64,000 bases of DNA from contig NZ_LMDF01000006.1 of assembly GCF_001425745.1 (NCBI RefSeq), forward strand, positions 932,035 through 996,034. The letters are read 5' to 3'. Source of the DNA: Caulobacter sp. Root343. Lineage in GTDB: Bacteria; Pseudomonadota; Alphaproteobacteria; Caulobacterales; Caulobacteraceae. A program made the translations under genes and the position numbers. Below the pieces are notes generated by a model that worked only from the letters and a program-made list of their open reading frames with translations, searched no databases and was not told where the DNA came from. This document shows positions 7,648 to 14,601 of the stretch, piece after piece. Numbering within the stretch: position 1 is the stretch's first letter; every line of letters starts with the position of its first letter.

Positions 7648-9810
7648 TCAGCTCCAGGGCAGCAGGTAGCCCCAGAGGCCCAGCAGCACGGCGAGGAACA
7701 CGAACAGCAGGGCGGTGAAGGTGAAGGCCACCTTGCGGGCCCCGCTCCAGCTGTCGACGCGGCGCCCGCCGCGCCAGATCATCGGCAGGACGCCCAAGGT
7801 CACGATGCTCAGCACCGCCGCGACCAGCGCACAGGCCGAGCCGCTCAACAGCCAGCCGCTGGGCCAGCCGAAGAACACCGTGGTCTGGTCGGCGGCCTTG
7901 GCCGCGAACACGCCCATGCAGGCGGCCGAGATCAGCCACAGCACCGACTGCATGGTCTGCATCTGGCTGGCGCGGGCCTGGACCGGGGTCTGGCGGTCCT
8001 CGCGACGATTACGGAACAGCACGCCCAGGATCGTGGCCGCACAGGCCAGGACGGCCGCCGCGACGGTCCAGACCAGCAGGCTGGCCGAACGGAAGAAGCT
8101 GATTCGTTCATAGGTCGAGAAGCCGCGCGCGGCGTAGAAGCGCGAGGGACGGTCGCCATTGGTGTCGAACACCAGGGTCAGGGCGCCATCCAGGGCCTTG
8201 AACACGCCGGGATGGTCCGTGCCGTTGAATAAGGTGCTGACGCCGCCGTCGGTGACCGTCAGCCGGCCCTCGGGCGTGGCCCGCACCGTGGCGCGGCCGA
8301 TGATGCGGTTGGTGAAGCCCTCCAGCCCGCCATAGGCCCGGCGAGTGGTCAGGTAGTCGCCCTCGTAGTTGCGGGCCTGGTCGTAGGTCAGGGCGCTGGG
8401 CGGCGGGGCGGGCGGGGCGGGCGCGTAGAAGTGCTCGACGATGGTCGAGGGCAGGGTGGCGGGCAGGTTCGCGCCGCTGTCGGTGTTGACCGAGACGAAG
8501 ATCCCCAGGCCCAGGTCCGGCACAATCACCAGGTTCGAATAGAAGTACAGCGTCGCGCCCTGATGTCCGAAGCCGCGGCGACCGCCGGGCAGGGGCGTGT
8601 CCTGGAAACCGGCGTTCCAGCCGGCGGCCTCGGGGGCCGGGCGATACATCGGCGTGCGGAAGGCCAGGGACGTCTTCGGCGAGAAGATGGTCTTGCCGTC
8701 GATCGCGCCGCCGTTCAGCAGCAGGGTCATGTAGCGCGCCATATCGCCGGCGGTGCTGGAGGCCGAGGCCGCGGGGGCGACGTGGCCCATGAACTCGCGC
8801 GGCTGGGTCTTCCAGCCCATCGGCGTCCACGAGAAACCGTCCGACAGGTCGGCGGCCAGGGTCTCGGACATCGGCGCGGGCAGGCCGTCCCGCCAGGGGC
8901 GGGCTTCACGGAAGGTGGTGTGGTTCATCCCGGCCGGCAGGATGATCTCCTCGCTGACCAGTTGCTCGTAGGGCTTGCCGACCACATTGGCGACCGCCGC
9001 GCCGGCCAGGGCCGCGCCGTAGTTGGAATAGCTGGGCAGCAGGCCCGGCTCGCGCACCCGGCGCGGACGTTCCTGGCGCAGATAGTCCGCCAGCGAACGC
9101 ACGCGGTTCGGGTCTCGCTCGAACAGCTGGCCCAGCGCCCGATCCTCGAACCCGCCGGTGTGGGTCATCAGGTCCTTCAGGCGCACGGGCGTCTTCTTGC
9201 CCTGGTCCTTCAGCTGCAGCGGCTCGGGCAGGTAGAGATTGACCGGGCCGTCGAGGCGCATGTGGCCCGACTCGATCTCGTTCATCAGGGCGATCCAGGT
9301 GAACGTCTTCGAGATCGAGGCGACGCGGAACAGGGTCTTGTCGGGATCGACCGGCTTGCGCTGGCCGAGATTGGCGAAGCCGTAGCCCTTCTTGAGCACC
9401 ACCTGGCCGTTCTGGACCACCGAGATGGTCGCGCCGGCGATGTGGTCGCGGCTCATGGCGCGGCGGACGACGCCGTCGACGAAGGCTTCCAGCTCCGGTC
9501 CGGACATCGGCGCGACGGCGGCGATCGGCGGTGGGGCGGCGGTGGGCGTCGCCGGAGCGGGCCTCGCGGCGGCGGTCACGGGCGTGGCCGCGGGCGCGGG
9601 CCGAGGCGTGACGGCGGCCGGCCGAGGGATCCTGCGCACGCGGCGCGGACGCAGGCTGGTATAGGGGCGCGGCGCGGCGTTGAGCGCCGGCTCGCTGGCG
9701 GACGGCGGCGGCGTTGTAGCGTCCTGCGCGCGCGCCTCCGATCCGACCAAGGACCAAAGTGCCATGAAGGCCGCCGCGAAGGCGGCTGCGGGCGTAACGC
9801 GCGACGTCAA
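7648..9810 (-). CDS. Large membrane-anchored serine hydrolase (beta-lactamase/CubicO family)
   Basis: A 720-residue exported protein in four parts. They are a signal peptide (cleavage near ARAQ, residue 29), an Ala/Pro/Arg-rich linker (~30-100), a class C beta-lactamase-like domain (~105-470), and a C-terminal region with about four membrane helices (~575-720). Catalytic motifs are intact: S165-I-S-K168, the YSN motif at 261-263, MTHTGG at 215-220, and GHQG in place of the KTG box. Known: this family includes D-aminopeptidases, esterases and penicillin-binding relatives. A beta-rich segment between the hydrolase and the helices resembles the C-terminal domain of such proteins. It probably acts on peptides or esters in the periplasm while anchored in the inner membrane. 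Confidence 0.87.
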   Translation of the reverse strand: MTSRVTPAAAFAAAFMALWSLVGSEARAQDATTPPPSASEPALNAAPRPYTSLRPRRVRRIPRPAAVTPRPAPAATPVTAAARPAPATPTAAPPPIAAVAPMSGPELEAFVDGVVRRAMSRDHIAGATISVVQNGQVVLKKGYGFANLGQRKPVDPDKTLFRVASISKTFTWIALMNEIESGHMRLDGPVNLYLPEPLQLKDQGKKTPVRLKDLMTHTGGFEDRALGQLFERDPNRVRSLADYLRQERPRRVREPGLLPSYSNYGAALAGAAVANVVGKPYEQLVSEEIILPAGMNHTTFREARPWRDGLPAPMSETLAADLSDGFSWTPMGWKTQPREFMGHVAPAASASSTAGDMARYMTLLLNGGAIDGKTIFSPKTSLAFRTPMYRPAPEAAGWNAGFQDTPLPGGRRGFGHQGATLYFYSNLVIVPDLGLGIFVSVNTDSGANLPATLPSTIVEHFYAPAPPAPPPSALTYDQARNYEGDYLTTRRAYGGLEGFTNRIIGRATVRATPEGRLTVTDGGVSTLFNGTDHPGVFKALDGALTLVFDTNGDRPSRFYAARGFSTYERISFFRSASLLVWTVAAAVLACAATILGVLFRNRREDRQTPVQARASQMQTMQSVLWLISAACMGVFAAKAADQTTVFFGWPSGWLLSGSACALVAAVLSIVTLGVLPMIWRGGRRVDSWSGARKVAFTFTALLFVFLAVLLGLWGYLLPWS

Positions 9811-9905
9811 CGATGTCCCCTGGGTGAAGCGATAAACTTCGTGAAGCGGAAAACTTCTAAGGTTTGTGTAGCGCGCTGGGGGCCAGGGTCAAACCCGATC
9901 ACCGG

Positions 9906-10679
9906 TCAAGGCTGCTTTGGTTTGTTTCTGTTGAACGCGTAGAGCGGCAACATCGGCCGCAAGGCGGGACCGATCCAGACCTGGGGTTCGGAGGCCGGCT
10001 CCGCGCCGGTCTCCTTTTCCTTGCGCGCGACGCAGGCCTGGACAGCCGCGCCCAGGGCCGCGAAATCGCGTGCGTCGGGCGCGGACGACAGGAAACAGTC
10101 GTCGAAATACGGGTATTTGTCGCTCTCGCCGCAGCCAAACGAGGCGCGATCGGAGCGGGCCGCGGTCAACACCAGACGGTCGGGCTTTTGCAGCGGCGGA
10201 ATGAAGACGCCCGAAAAGCAGGCGGAGATCACCACCACGCTGGGGCGATCAGGGCAGGCCTGGTCGAGCAGGGCGGCCAGGCGATGAGGGCGCAGCAAGT
10301 CCTCGCCGAGAATCGCGCCCTCGGGGCCGCCGTGCGAGCTGAGGTAGAACAGGCATCCGGCCCTGGCGGTCTGGGCCTTGATCCGCAGGGCGTCCTGAAT
10401 CGTGCGCGCGTCGGCGCGACCCGGATCTTGGGCGGGATAGCGCCTGGGTCGCACCGAGAACTGCTGGATGGCGGTCTTGTCGAAGCCCAGCTCGACCAGG
10501 GTCTTGGAGACGTCGCGACGGGCGTTGTCGAAGGCCTCGGTCGGACCGCCGGAATGGGCGTGGAAGTCGCCTGCCACCACCACGGCCGCCCAGTTCGAGA
10601 ACGGGCCGGCGGCGCGCGCGGCCTGGAGGGGCGAGAAGAGCAGAATCAGAAGTCCGATGACCGCCGCCGCTCTCCGCAT
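9906..10679 (-). CDS. Exported peptidase C13 (legumain/caspase-fold) family protein
   Basis: A 257-residue protein with an N-terminal signal peptide (cleavage near AARA, residue ~23). The clan CD catalytic dyad is visible: a hydrophobic strand ending in SSHGG (His116) and a second ending in VVVISACFSG (Cys154). The intervening length and the FDNARRDVSKTLVELGF start match peptidase C13 family proteins. Known: eukaryotic members are legumain and the GPI transamidase subunit; the bacterial ones are mostly uncharacterised. It is expected in the periplasm or cell envelope. It sits between the large serine hydrolase and the thioesterase, all on one strand, but with gaps that allow its own promoter. 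Confidence 0.85.
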   Translation of the reverse strand: MRRAAAVIGLLILLFSPLQAARAAGPFSNWAAVVVAGDFHAHSGGPTEAFDNARRDVSKTLVELGFDKTAIQQFSVRPRRYPAQDPGRADARTIQDALRIKAQTARAGCLFYLSSHGGPEGAILGEDLLRPHRLAALLDQACPDRPSVVVISACFSGVFIPPLQKPDRLVLTAARSDRASFGCGESDKYPYFDDCFLSSAPDARDFAALGAAVQACVARKEKETGAEPASEPQVWIGPALRPMLPLYAFNRNKPKQP

Positions 10680-10703
10680 GGCTCCATCCGCTCCTTTATC
10701 GGC

Positions 10704-11174
10704 CTATTTCTTGAAGTTGGCGAAGGGCGTCGGGATCGCCGTGCCGGTCGACTTGGCCAGCAGCCGGCCGTCGACGTCGTAGAGCTCGCCTTCCATGAAG
10801 CAGACGGTGCGGCCCCATTTTACGACCCGACCGACGCCGCGCAGCGATCCAGGCATGGCCGGGCGCAGGAAACTGGTCTTCATCTCGAGCGTGGGGACGA
10901 CATGGGTCATGCTCGAGGTGATCAGGCCCGCCACCGACATGCACTCGTCCAGCATGGCGCAGACGAAGCCGCCCTGGATCTGGCCCATCGGGTTGCACAG
11001 CAGCTCGGCGCGCGCCGTGAAGCCGACCTCGACCTCGCGCTCGACCTGGCGCACGGCCAGCAGCTCGAAACCCAGGGTCTGGGATCCGGTCGGCGCGTTC
11101 TTGGATGCGCGGAAGCGCGCGAGGATCGCCTCGTCCGTCAGGGCTTGGGGAGCGTCGGAGGCGACGTCGCTCAT
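10704..11174 (-). CDS. PaaI-family (hotdog fold) thioesterase
   Basis: A 156-residue hotdog-fold protein. Seen: the conserved CNPMGQIQGGFVCAMLDECM segment, in which a glycine-rich turn precedes the long helix, followed by THVVPTLEMKTSFLRPA and VGRVVKWGRTVCFMEGEL. These fit acyl-CoA thioesterases of the PaaI/YbgC superfamily. The substrate is unknown. The ATG at 11174 overlaps the stop of sspB by four bases (ATGA), so it is likely cotranscribed and translationally coupled with sspB. A longer open frame extends upstream inside sspB, but it is a shadow. Confidence 0.85.
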   Translation of the reverse strand: MSDVASDAPQALTDEAILARFRASKNAPTGSQTLGFELLAVRQVEREVEVGFTARAELLCNPMGQIQGGFVCAMLDECMSVAGLITSSMTHVVPTLEMKTSFLRPAMPGSLRGVGRVVKWGRTVCFMEGELYDVDGRLLAKSTGTAIPTPFANFKK

Positions 11175-11656
11175 TTCTTCCGGAACTGGTCCAGGGAGAC
11201 GATCTTGGGACCATCCTCGCCGGCCGGGGCGGGGACCTTGTCCTCGGCCTCGGGCTCCGGCTGGGGCTCTTCCTCGATGACCTCGGGCGGAGCGAACTGC
11301 AGGGCGAACTGCACCGAGGGGTCGTAGAAGCGGGTCAGGGCCGCGTAGGGCACCGACAGGCGCTTGGGCTGGCCGCCGAACTTCAAGGTCACCGAGAAGA
11401 AGGTCTCGCCGGGCGCCAAGTCCCAGTACTGGTGCTGCAGGACGATGGTCATCTCGTCCGGATACTTGCCCAGCAGGTCCTGCGGGCCCGAGACGCCGGC
11501 GGCCTTGGTCTTGAAGGTGATGTACAGGTGATGCGGCTCGGGCAGGCCGCCGGGCGCGGCCGCCTTCTTCAGGGCCGCCTTGACCACGCCGCGCAGGGCG
11601 TCCTGGGCCATGGCCTCGTATTGCATGAGGTCTTCGGGCGGATTGGTCTGGGACAT
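11171..11656 (-). CDS. sspB: ClpXP adaptor SspB (alpha-proteobacterial type)
   Basis: A 161-residue protein that I recognise as SspB-alpha of Caulobacter. Seen: an N-terminal helix (DLMQYEAMAQDALRGVVKAA) that forms the dimer interface, then the beta-rich substrate-binding core (LYITFKTKAAGV, MTIVLQHQYWDLA, FFSVTLKFGGQPKRLSVPYA). An acidic, Pro/Glu-rich linker follows, ending in the short ClpX-binding tail IVSLDQFRKK. Known: SspB binds ssrA-tagged proteins and tethers them to ClpX. Its substrate, the ssrA tag, is encoded just upstream on the same strand. All functional parts appear intact. The downstream thioesterase gene overlaps its stop. Confidence 0.95.
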   Translation of the reverse strand: MSQTNPPEDLMQYEAMAQDALRGVVKAALKKAAAPGGLPEPHHLYITFKTKAAGVSGPQDLLGKYPDEMTIVLQHQYWDLAPGETFFSVTLKFGGQPKRLSVPYAALTRFYDPSVQFALQFAPPEVIEEEPQPEPEAEDKVPAPAGEDGPKIVSLDQFRKK

Positions 11657-11735
11657 GCGCTGGAGTCGGTACTTCGAACTGGAGACGAAGCCCGGAGCCT
11701 AGCGCGTCGAAGGCCTCGCGCAAAGCGGGTCCTTT

Positions 11736-11851
11736 GTCATCCCGGACGAAGCGTAGCGAAGATCCGGAATCGCGGGGAGCGCAAGCGTTTGCATCCGAGC
11801 TTTCCTCGGTCCCGACTCGGCGGGTCGCAAGCGACCCTGGGCCGGGATGAC
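11736..11851. repeat. Intergenic palindromic repeat, copy A
   Basis: A 116-base element bounded by a perfect 10-bp inverted repeat (GTCATCCCGG at 11736-11745 and CCGGGATGAC at 11842-11851). Its interior is also rich in short inverted arms such as GGGTCGCAAGCGACCC. A second element with the same ends and related interior (GAAGCG...CGAAG motifs) lies at 37298-37397. Both are intergenic and follow the 3' end or flank of convergent or terminal genes, which suggests a small non-coding mobile or REP-like family. Confidence 0.7.
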
Positions 11852-11865
11852 AGCTTTAACGGAGG

Positions 11866-11971
11866 GAAAGTGGAGGGATTCTGTTGGCAGGCTCCCCCAT
11901 TCCACCTCGAAAGAGAGGAGGGAGCCTCGGCAAAGCTGGAGAAAGTGGAGGGATTCTGTTGGCAGGCTCCC
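11866..11971. repeat. 31-bp perfect direct repeat flanking the 3' side of ssrA
   Basis: The same 31 bases occur at 11866-11896 and 11941-11971, 75 bases apart. On the minus strand each copy carries a GAGGGA-type arm, a GCCTGCCAACAGAA loop and a TCCCTC-type arm, so each can form a stem-loop. The copy nearer ssrA sits directly after the coding half of the tmRNA. The copies could be a duplicated RNA processing or termination element, or the footprint of a past integration. Confidence 0.75.
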
Positions 11972-11974
11972 TCC

Positions 11975-12272
11975 GGGCCCCGCCTAGGGATCTGAACCCC
12001 TAGGACTTAAGAGGCGAATTCACCTGCACCGCATTACGCGGCGACGGCGAACTCTTCAGCGAAGTTATCGTTCGCATTTAGAAAAATGACCCGAAACGGT
12101 GGATCAAGCCGAGAGAAAGCATACACCTTTACACGTCTGTCGATGCTGATCGGCCCCATGCAGTCCCATGATAACTTGGGAGAGATTGGTGGAGCCGCCG
12201 GGAATCGCACCCGGGTCCAGTCCGCTTATTACGTGCGCGTTTATCCCCATAGTTCGGCCGAAGCCGGACGAT
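11975..12272 (-). ncRNA. ssrA: Two-piece (circularly permuted) tmRNA gene
   Basis: Read on the minus strand, the acceptor piece comes first (about 12270-12187). It ends in a T-arm-like GGGTGCGATTCCC and CCA at 12189-12187. A ~29-base spacer follows, and then the coding piece starts at 12157 with GGGGCC, which pairs with GGCTCC of the acceptor stem. The resume codon and tag frame at 12075-12034 read ANDNFAEEFAVAA and stop, the known Caulobacter tag. A hairpin with arms 11983-11989 and 11998-12004 lies near the end of the coding piece. Known: alphaproteobacterial tmRNAs are permuted and processed into two RNAs that rescue stalled ribosomes. The outer ends are approximate to about 10 bases. sspB lies downstream on the same strand. 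Confidence 0.96.
12034..12075 (-). other. ssrA degradation-tag reading frame
   Basis: Thirteen codons plus TAA inside the coding piece of the tmRNA, encoding ANDNFAEEFAVAA. The terminal AA is the ClpX recognition end, and the N-terminal AND part is where SspB is expected to bind. Confidence 0.95.
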
Positions 12273-12553
12273 CACAATATAGGGGCTTCCACCTCGGTAT
12301 GGAAGGCCGGACGCTCGACTGTCCCCAGGCTTAGGCGTCCGTTGGACAACGTGCCGCAGATCACGGCCCCCTGGTCCTCGAATAGCTTCAGCGTCTCACC
12401 GACCAAAACATAGACGCCGGTGAACACGTCGGCGAAGTCGTCGCGAGTCTCGATGAAGCGGCCATCGGCGCGCAGCTCGAGGCTGACGTGGCCGTCGGGC
12501 GAGGTCCAGACGCCGGCGACGGGGATGTGGGGAACGATGGCGGACATCATCAT
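12272..12553 (-). CDS. Atu4866 domain-containing small protein
   Basis: A 93-residue protein with a compact beta-rich pattern: VAGVWTSPDGHVSLELRADGRF, then GVYVLVGETLKLFEDQGAVICGTLSNGRL. This matches the Atu4866 family (a small beta-barrel seen in alphaproteobacteria), whose function is unknown. The W-x-S-x-D-G-H opening and the D-x-G-x turn near the end are the main family marks. Its ATG overlaps the TGA of the 50-residue membrane peptide upstream. The pair is divergent from an AraC regulator, so AraC probably controls it. It ends at the 5' border of ssrA. Confidence 0.72.
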   Translation of the reverse strand: MMMSAIVPHIPVAGVWTSPDGHVSLELRADGRFIETRDDFADVFTGVYVLVGETLKLFEDQGAVICGTLSNGRLSLGTVERPAFHTEVEAPIL

Positions 12554-12702
12554 CGGGCGATGCTCCAGGTTTGCGAGGCCGGGGCGGCGGTGACGGAGGG
12601 AAGGGCGGCGGTCATGGCGGTCAGCGCGGCCGCGCCGCCCAGCAGGACGGCGACGAACCAGCGTGGAGCCGCCACGCCGCGTCGGGGCGTGTAGCGTCTC
12701 AT
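12550..12702 (-). CDS. Small single-pass membrane or exported peptide
   Basis: A 50-residue frame: a basic start (MRRYTPRRG), one hydrophobic segment (residues ~14-34, WFVAVLLGGAAALTAMTAAL) and a short polar tail. It could be a signal peptide (cleavage near VTAAPA) or a membrane anchor. Evidence that it is real: its TGA overlaps the ATG of the Atu4866 gene (ATGATG/TGA context), it fills the space between the divergent promoter region and that gene, and its composition is unlike random frames. There is no strong ribosome binding site. Function unknown. Confidence 0.55.
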   Translation of the reverse strand: MRRYTPRRGVAAPRWFVAVLLGGAAALTAMTAALPSVTAAPASQTWSIAR

Positions 12703-12800
12703 CACGTATCCAGATTTTGGGAGTTGCCGCGTCGGGGAGCGGAACGATGCCACTATGCGGCGCGGGCCCGTCCAGGTGGTAGACCGATGCTCCGACATCA

Positions 12801-12851
12801 TTGCACGATCCTCCGGAACCGAACGCCGTGACGTGACGGAGGATCGTGCAA
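12801..12851. promoter_or_regulatory. Perfect 15-bp inverted repeat, probable AraC-family operator
   Basis: TTGCACGATCCTCCG at 12801-12815 and its exact reverse complement at 12837-12851, separated by 21 bases. It lies in the divergent gap between the AraC gene (start 12889) and the small-peptide/Atu4866 operon (start 12702). The centre-to-centre spacing of 36 bases is between three and four helical turns. AraC proteins commonly bind two copies of a site, often next to a divergent target, so two monomer or dimer sites are likely. A transcriptional hairpin is the alternative. Confidence 0.75.
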
Positions 12852-12888
12852 GGCTTACAAATGGTCTCGTTCCAACAAGAGAAAGCCC

Positions 12889-13797
12889 ATGAGCACTCGC
12901 GAGGCGCTGGCCGCCCTGATTGAACGATTCACGCCGAACGAAGGGCCGCGCGAAACCTGCTGCCCCAGGGTCAACCTCTATCGCGCGACCCAGACCACCG
13001 AGCCGGTGCACGGCGTGCACGAGCCGGCGTTCTGTGTGCTGGCCCAGGGCCGCAAGCGCGTGTTCGTCGGCGACGTCATGCACGAGTACGACGAGCGGAA
13101 CTATTTCTTGTCGTCGATCGACGTGCCGGCCGCGGGTCAGGTGGTCGCCGCCTCGCCGAACGAGCCTTACCTGAGCTTCCGGATTGTGCTGGATCCCAAC
13201 CTGATCAGCGAGATGATGATGGAGTGCGGCCTGGCCGCCCGCCTGGACGCCGCCGCGCCACTGGTCGGCGGCATGTCGGCCGGGGCGATGACGCCCGCGC
13301 TGTTCGACGCCGTCTGCCGGATGGTCAGCCTGACCGAGAGTCCCGAGGATGTTCCGGTCCTGGCCCCGCTGATTGAGCGCGAGATCGTCTATCGCCTGCT
13401 GACCGGCGAGCAGGGCCCGCGCCTCGCCCAGATTGCCCGCCGCGATGGCCGCCTGCGGCAGGTCAATCGCGCGATTGGCTGGATCAAGCGCCACTTCGAC
13501 CAGCCGTTCAGCATCGACGCGGTGGCCGAGGAAGCGCGGATGAGCCCCTCGGCCTTGCACCAGCATTTCAAGGCCGTGACCTCGCTGTCGCCGCTGCAGT
13601 ACCAGAAGCAGATCCGCCTGCAGGAGGCGCGGCGGCTGATCCTGGTCCAGCGCCTGGACGCGGCCACCGCCGGCCACAGTGTCGGCTACGACAGCCCCTC
13701 GCAGTTCAGTCGCGAATATGCCCGGCTGTTCGGCGCGCCGCCGCTCAGGGACGTCACCCGCCTGCGGGAGCAGCCCGAGCAGATGGCAGGGGCGTAG
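12889..13797 (+). CDS. AraC-family transcriptional regulator
   Basis: A 302-residue regulator. The N-terminal half (~20-190) is the AraC_N/cupin-type domain, recognisable from HGVHEPAFCVLAQGRKRVFVGD, YDERNYFLSSIDVP and VVAASPNEPYLSF. The C-terminal ~100 residues are the AraC DNA-binding domain with two helix-turn-helix units: FSIDAVAEEARMSPSALHQHFK and the second around AGHSVGYDSPSQFSREYARLFG, the canonical 'Y-x-S-x-S-x-F-S-R-x-F/Y' signature. The ligand is unknown. It is divergent from the Atu4866 operon with a large palindrome 38 bases upstream of its start, which suggests auto- and co-regulation. Confidence 0.92.
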   Translation: MSTREALAALIERFTPNEGPRETCCPRVNLYRATQTTEPVHGVHEPAFCVLAQGRKRVFVGDVMHEYDERNYFLSSIDVPAAGQVVAASPNEPYLSFRIVLDPNLISEMMMECGLAARLDAAAPLVGGMSAGAMTPALFDAVCRMVSLTESPEDVPVLAPLIEREIVYRLLTGEQGPRLAQIARRDGRLRQVNRAIGWIKRHFDQPFSIDAVAEEARMSPSALHQHFKAVTSLSPLQYQKQIRLQEARRLILVQRLDAATAGHSVGYDSPSQFSREYARLFGAPPLRDVTRLREQPEQMAGA

Positions 13798-13893
13798 ACT
13801 AAGTAGCGCTATTCCAAGACTCGACGAAAAGCTGCATGATCGAGTTCGCGAGCTAGCATGAACTCGCTGAAATTCGATCGGGGAGTCGTCGAA

Positions 13894-14556
13894 ATGTCAA
13901 AAATTGTTGCCGAATTTATCGGTACGTTTGCTCTGGTTCTATTTGGCTGCGGCGCGGCGGTGCTAGGCGGAGATCACGTGGGTCAGCTGGGCACGGCCCT
14001 GGCCTTCGGTTTCGCGATTATCGCCCTGGCCTATGGCATCGGCCCGGTGTCCGGCTGCCACGTCAATCCGGCCGTCAGCCTGGCGGCATTCGTGGCTGGT
14101 CGCATGAGCGTCAAGGAGATGGGCCTTTACTGGATCGCCCAGTTCGCCGGGGCCTTGGCGGGCGCGGCCGTGCTGGCCTGCATCGCCGGCGGCACGGCGC
14201 ACGGCCTGGGTCAGAACGGCTGGGGGCCGGGCTATCTGGGCGCCTATCCGCTGCACGCCGCCTTCGTCTTCGAGGTCGTGATGACGGCGCTGTTCGTCAT
14301 CGTCATCCTGGGCGCGACCGGCGCCGACGCCGCGCCGGGCTTCGCGGGCCTAGGGATCGGCATCGCCCTGGCGGTGATCCACATCGTCGGCATCCAGGTC
14401 ACCGGCGTTTCGGTCAATCCGGCCCGCAGCTTCGGCCCGGCGGTCCTGGTCGGCGGCCAGGCGCTGGCTCAGCTGTGGCTGTTCTTCGCGGCCCCGGCGA
14501 TCGGCGCGATCCTGGGCGCGCTGCTCTATCGGTTCAATGTGCTGAAGGCCGGGTGA
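13894..14556 (+). CDS. aqpZ: Aquaporin Z (water channel)
   Basis: A 220-residue MIP-family channel in the inner membrane with six membrane segments and two half-helices. Both NPA boxes are present: HVNPAVS (58-60) and SVNPARS (175-177), the second followed by Arg of the selectivity filter. A His in the fifth helix region (AVIHIVGIQVTG) and a Cys after the second NPA-linked loop are typical of water-selective AqpZ rather than GlpF. I chose the ATG at 13894, with GGGGAG about ten bases upstream; an ATG at 13858 would add 12 unusual residues. The leader from 13798 is AT-richer than its surroundings. Confidence 0.93.
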   Translation: MSKIVAEFIGTFALVLFGCGAAVLGGDHVGQLGTALAFGFAIIALAYGIGPVSGCHVNPAVSLAAFVAGRMSVKEMGLYWIAQFAGALAGAAVLACIAGGTAHGLGQNGWGPGYLGAYPLHAAFVFEVVMTALFVIVILGATGADAAPGFAGLGIGIALAVIHIVGIQVTGVSVNPARSFGPAVLVGGQALAQLWLFFAAPAIGAILGALLYRFNVLKAG

Positions 14557-14601
14557 TTTCCAGCGTGTCGGCCCCGGCTTAGACGCCGGGGCCGATCATC
14601 C

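Noticed and set aside
11657..12272. tRNA gene near the T-arm-like GGGTGCGATTCCC and CCA
   Set aside because: The arm belongs to the acceptor half of tmRNA: there is no anticodon arm, and the 5' acceptor strand is found downstream at 12157, as expected for a permuted ssrA.
12550..13677. A 375-residue minus-strand frame across the AraC gene
   Set aside because: Only its last 50 residues (from the ATG at 12702) look like a real product. The rest is antisense to AraC and lacks any domain.
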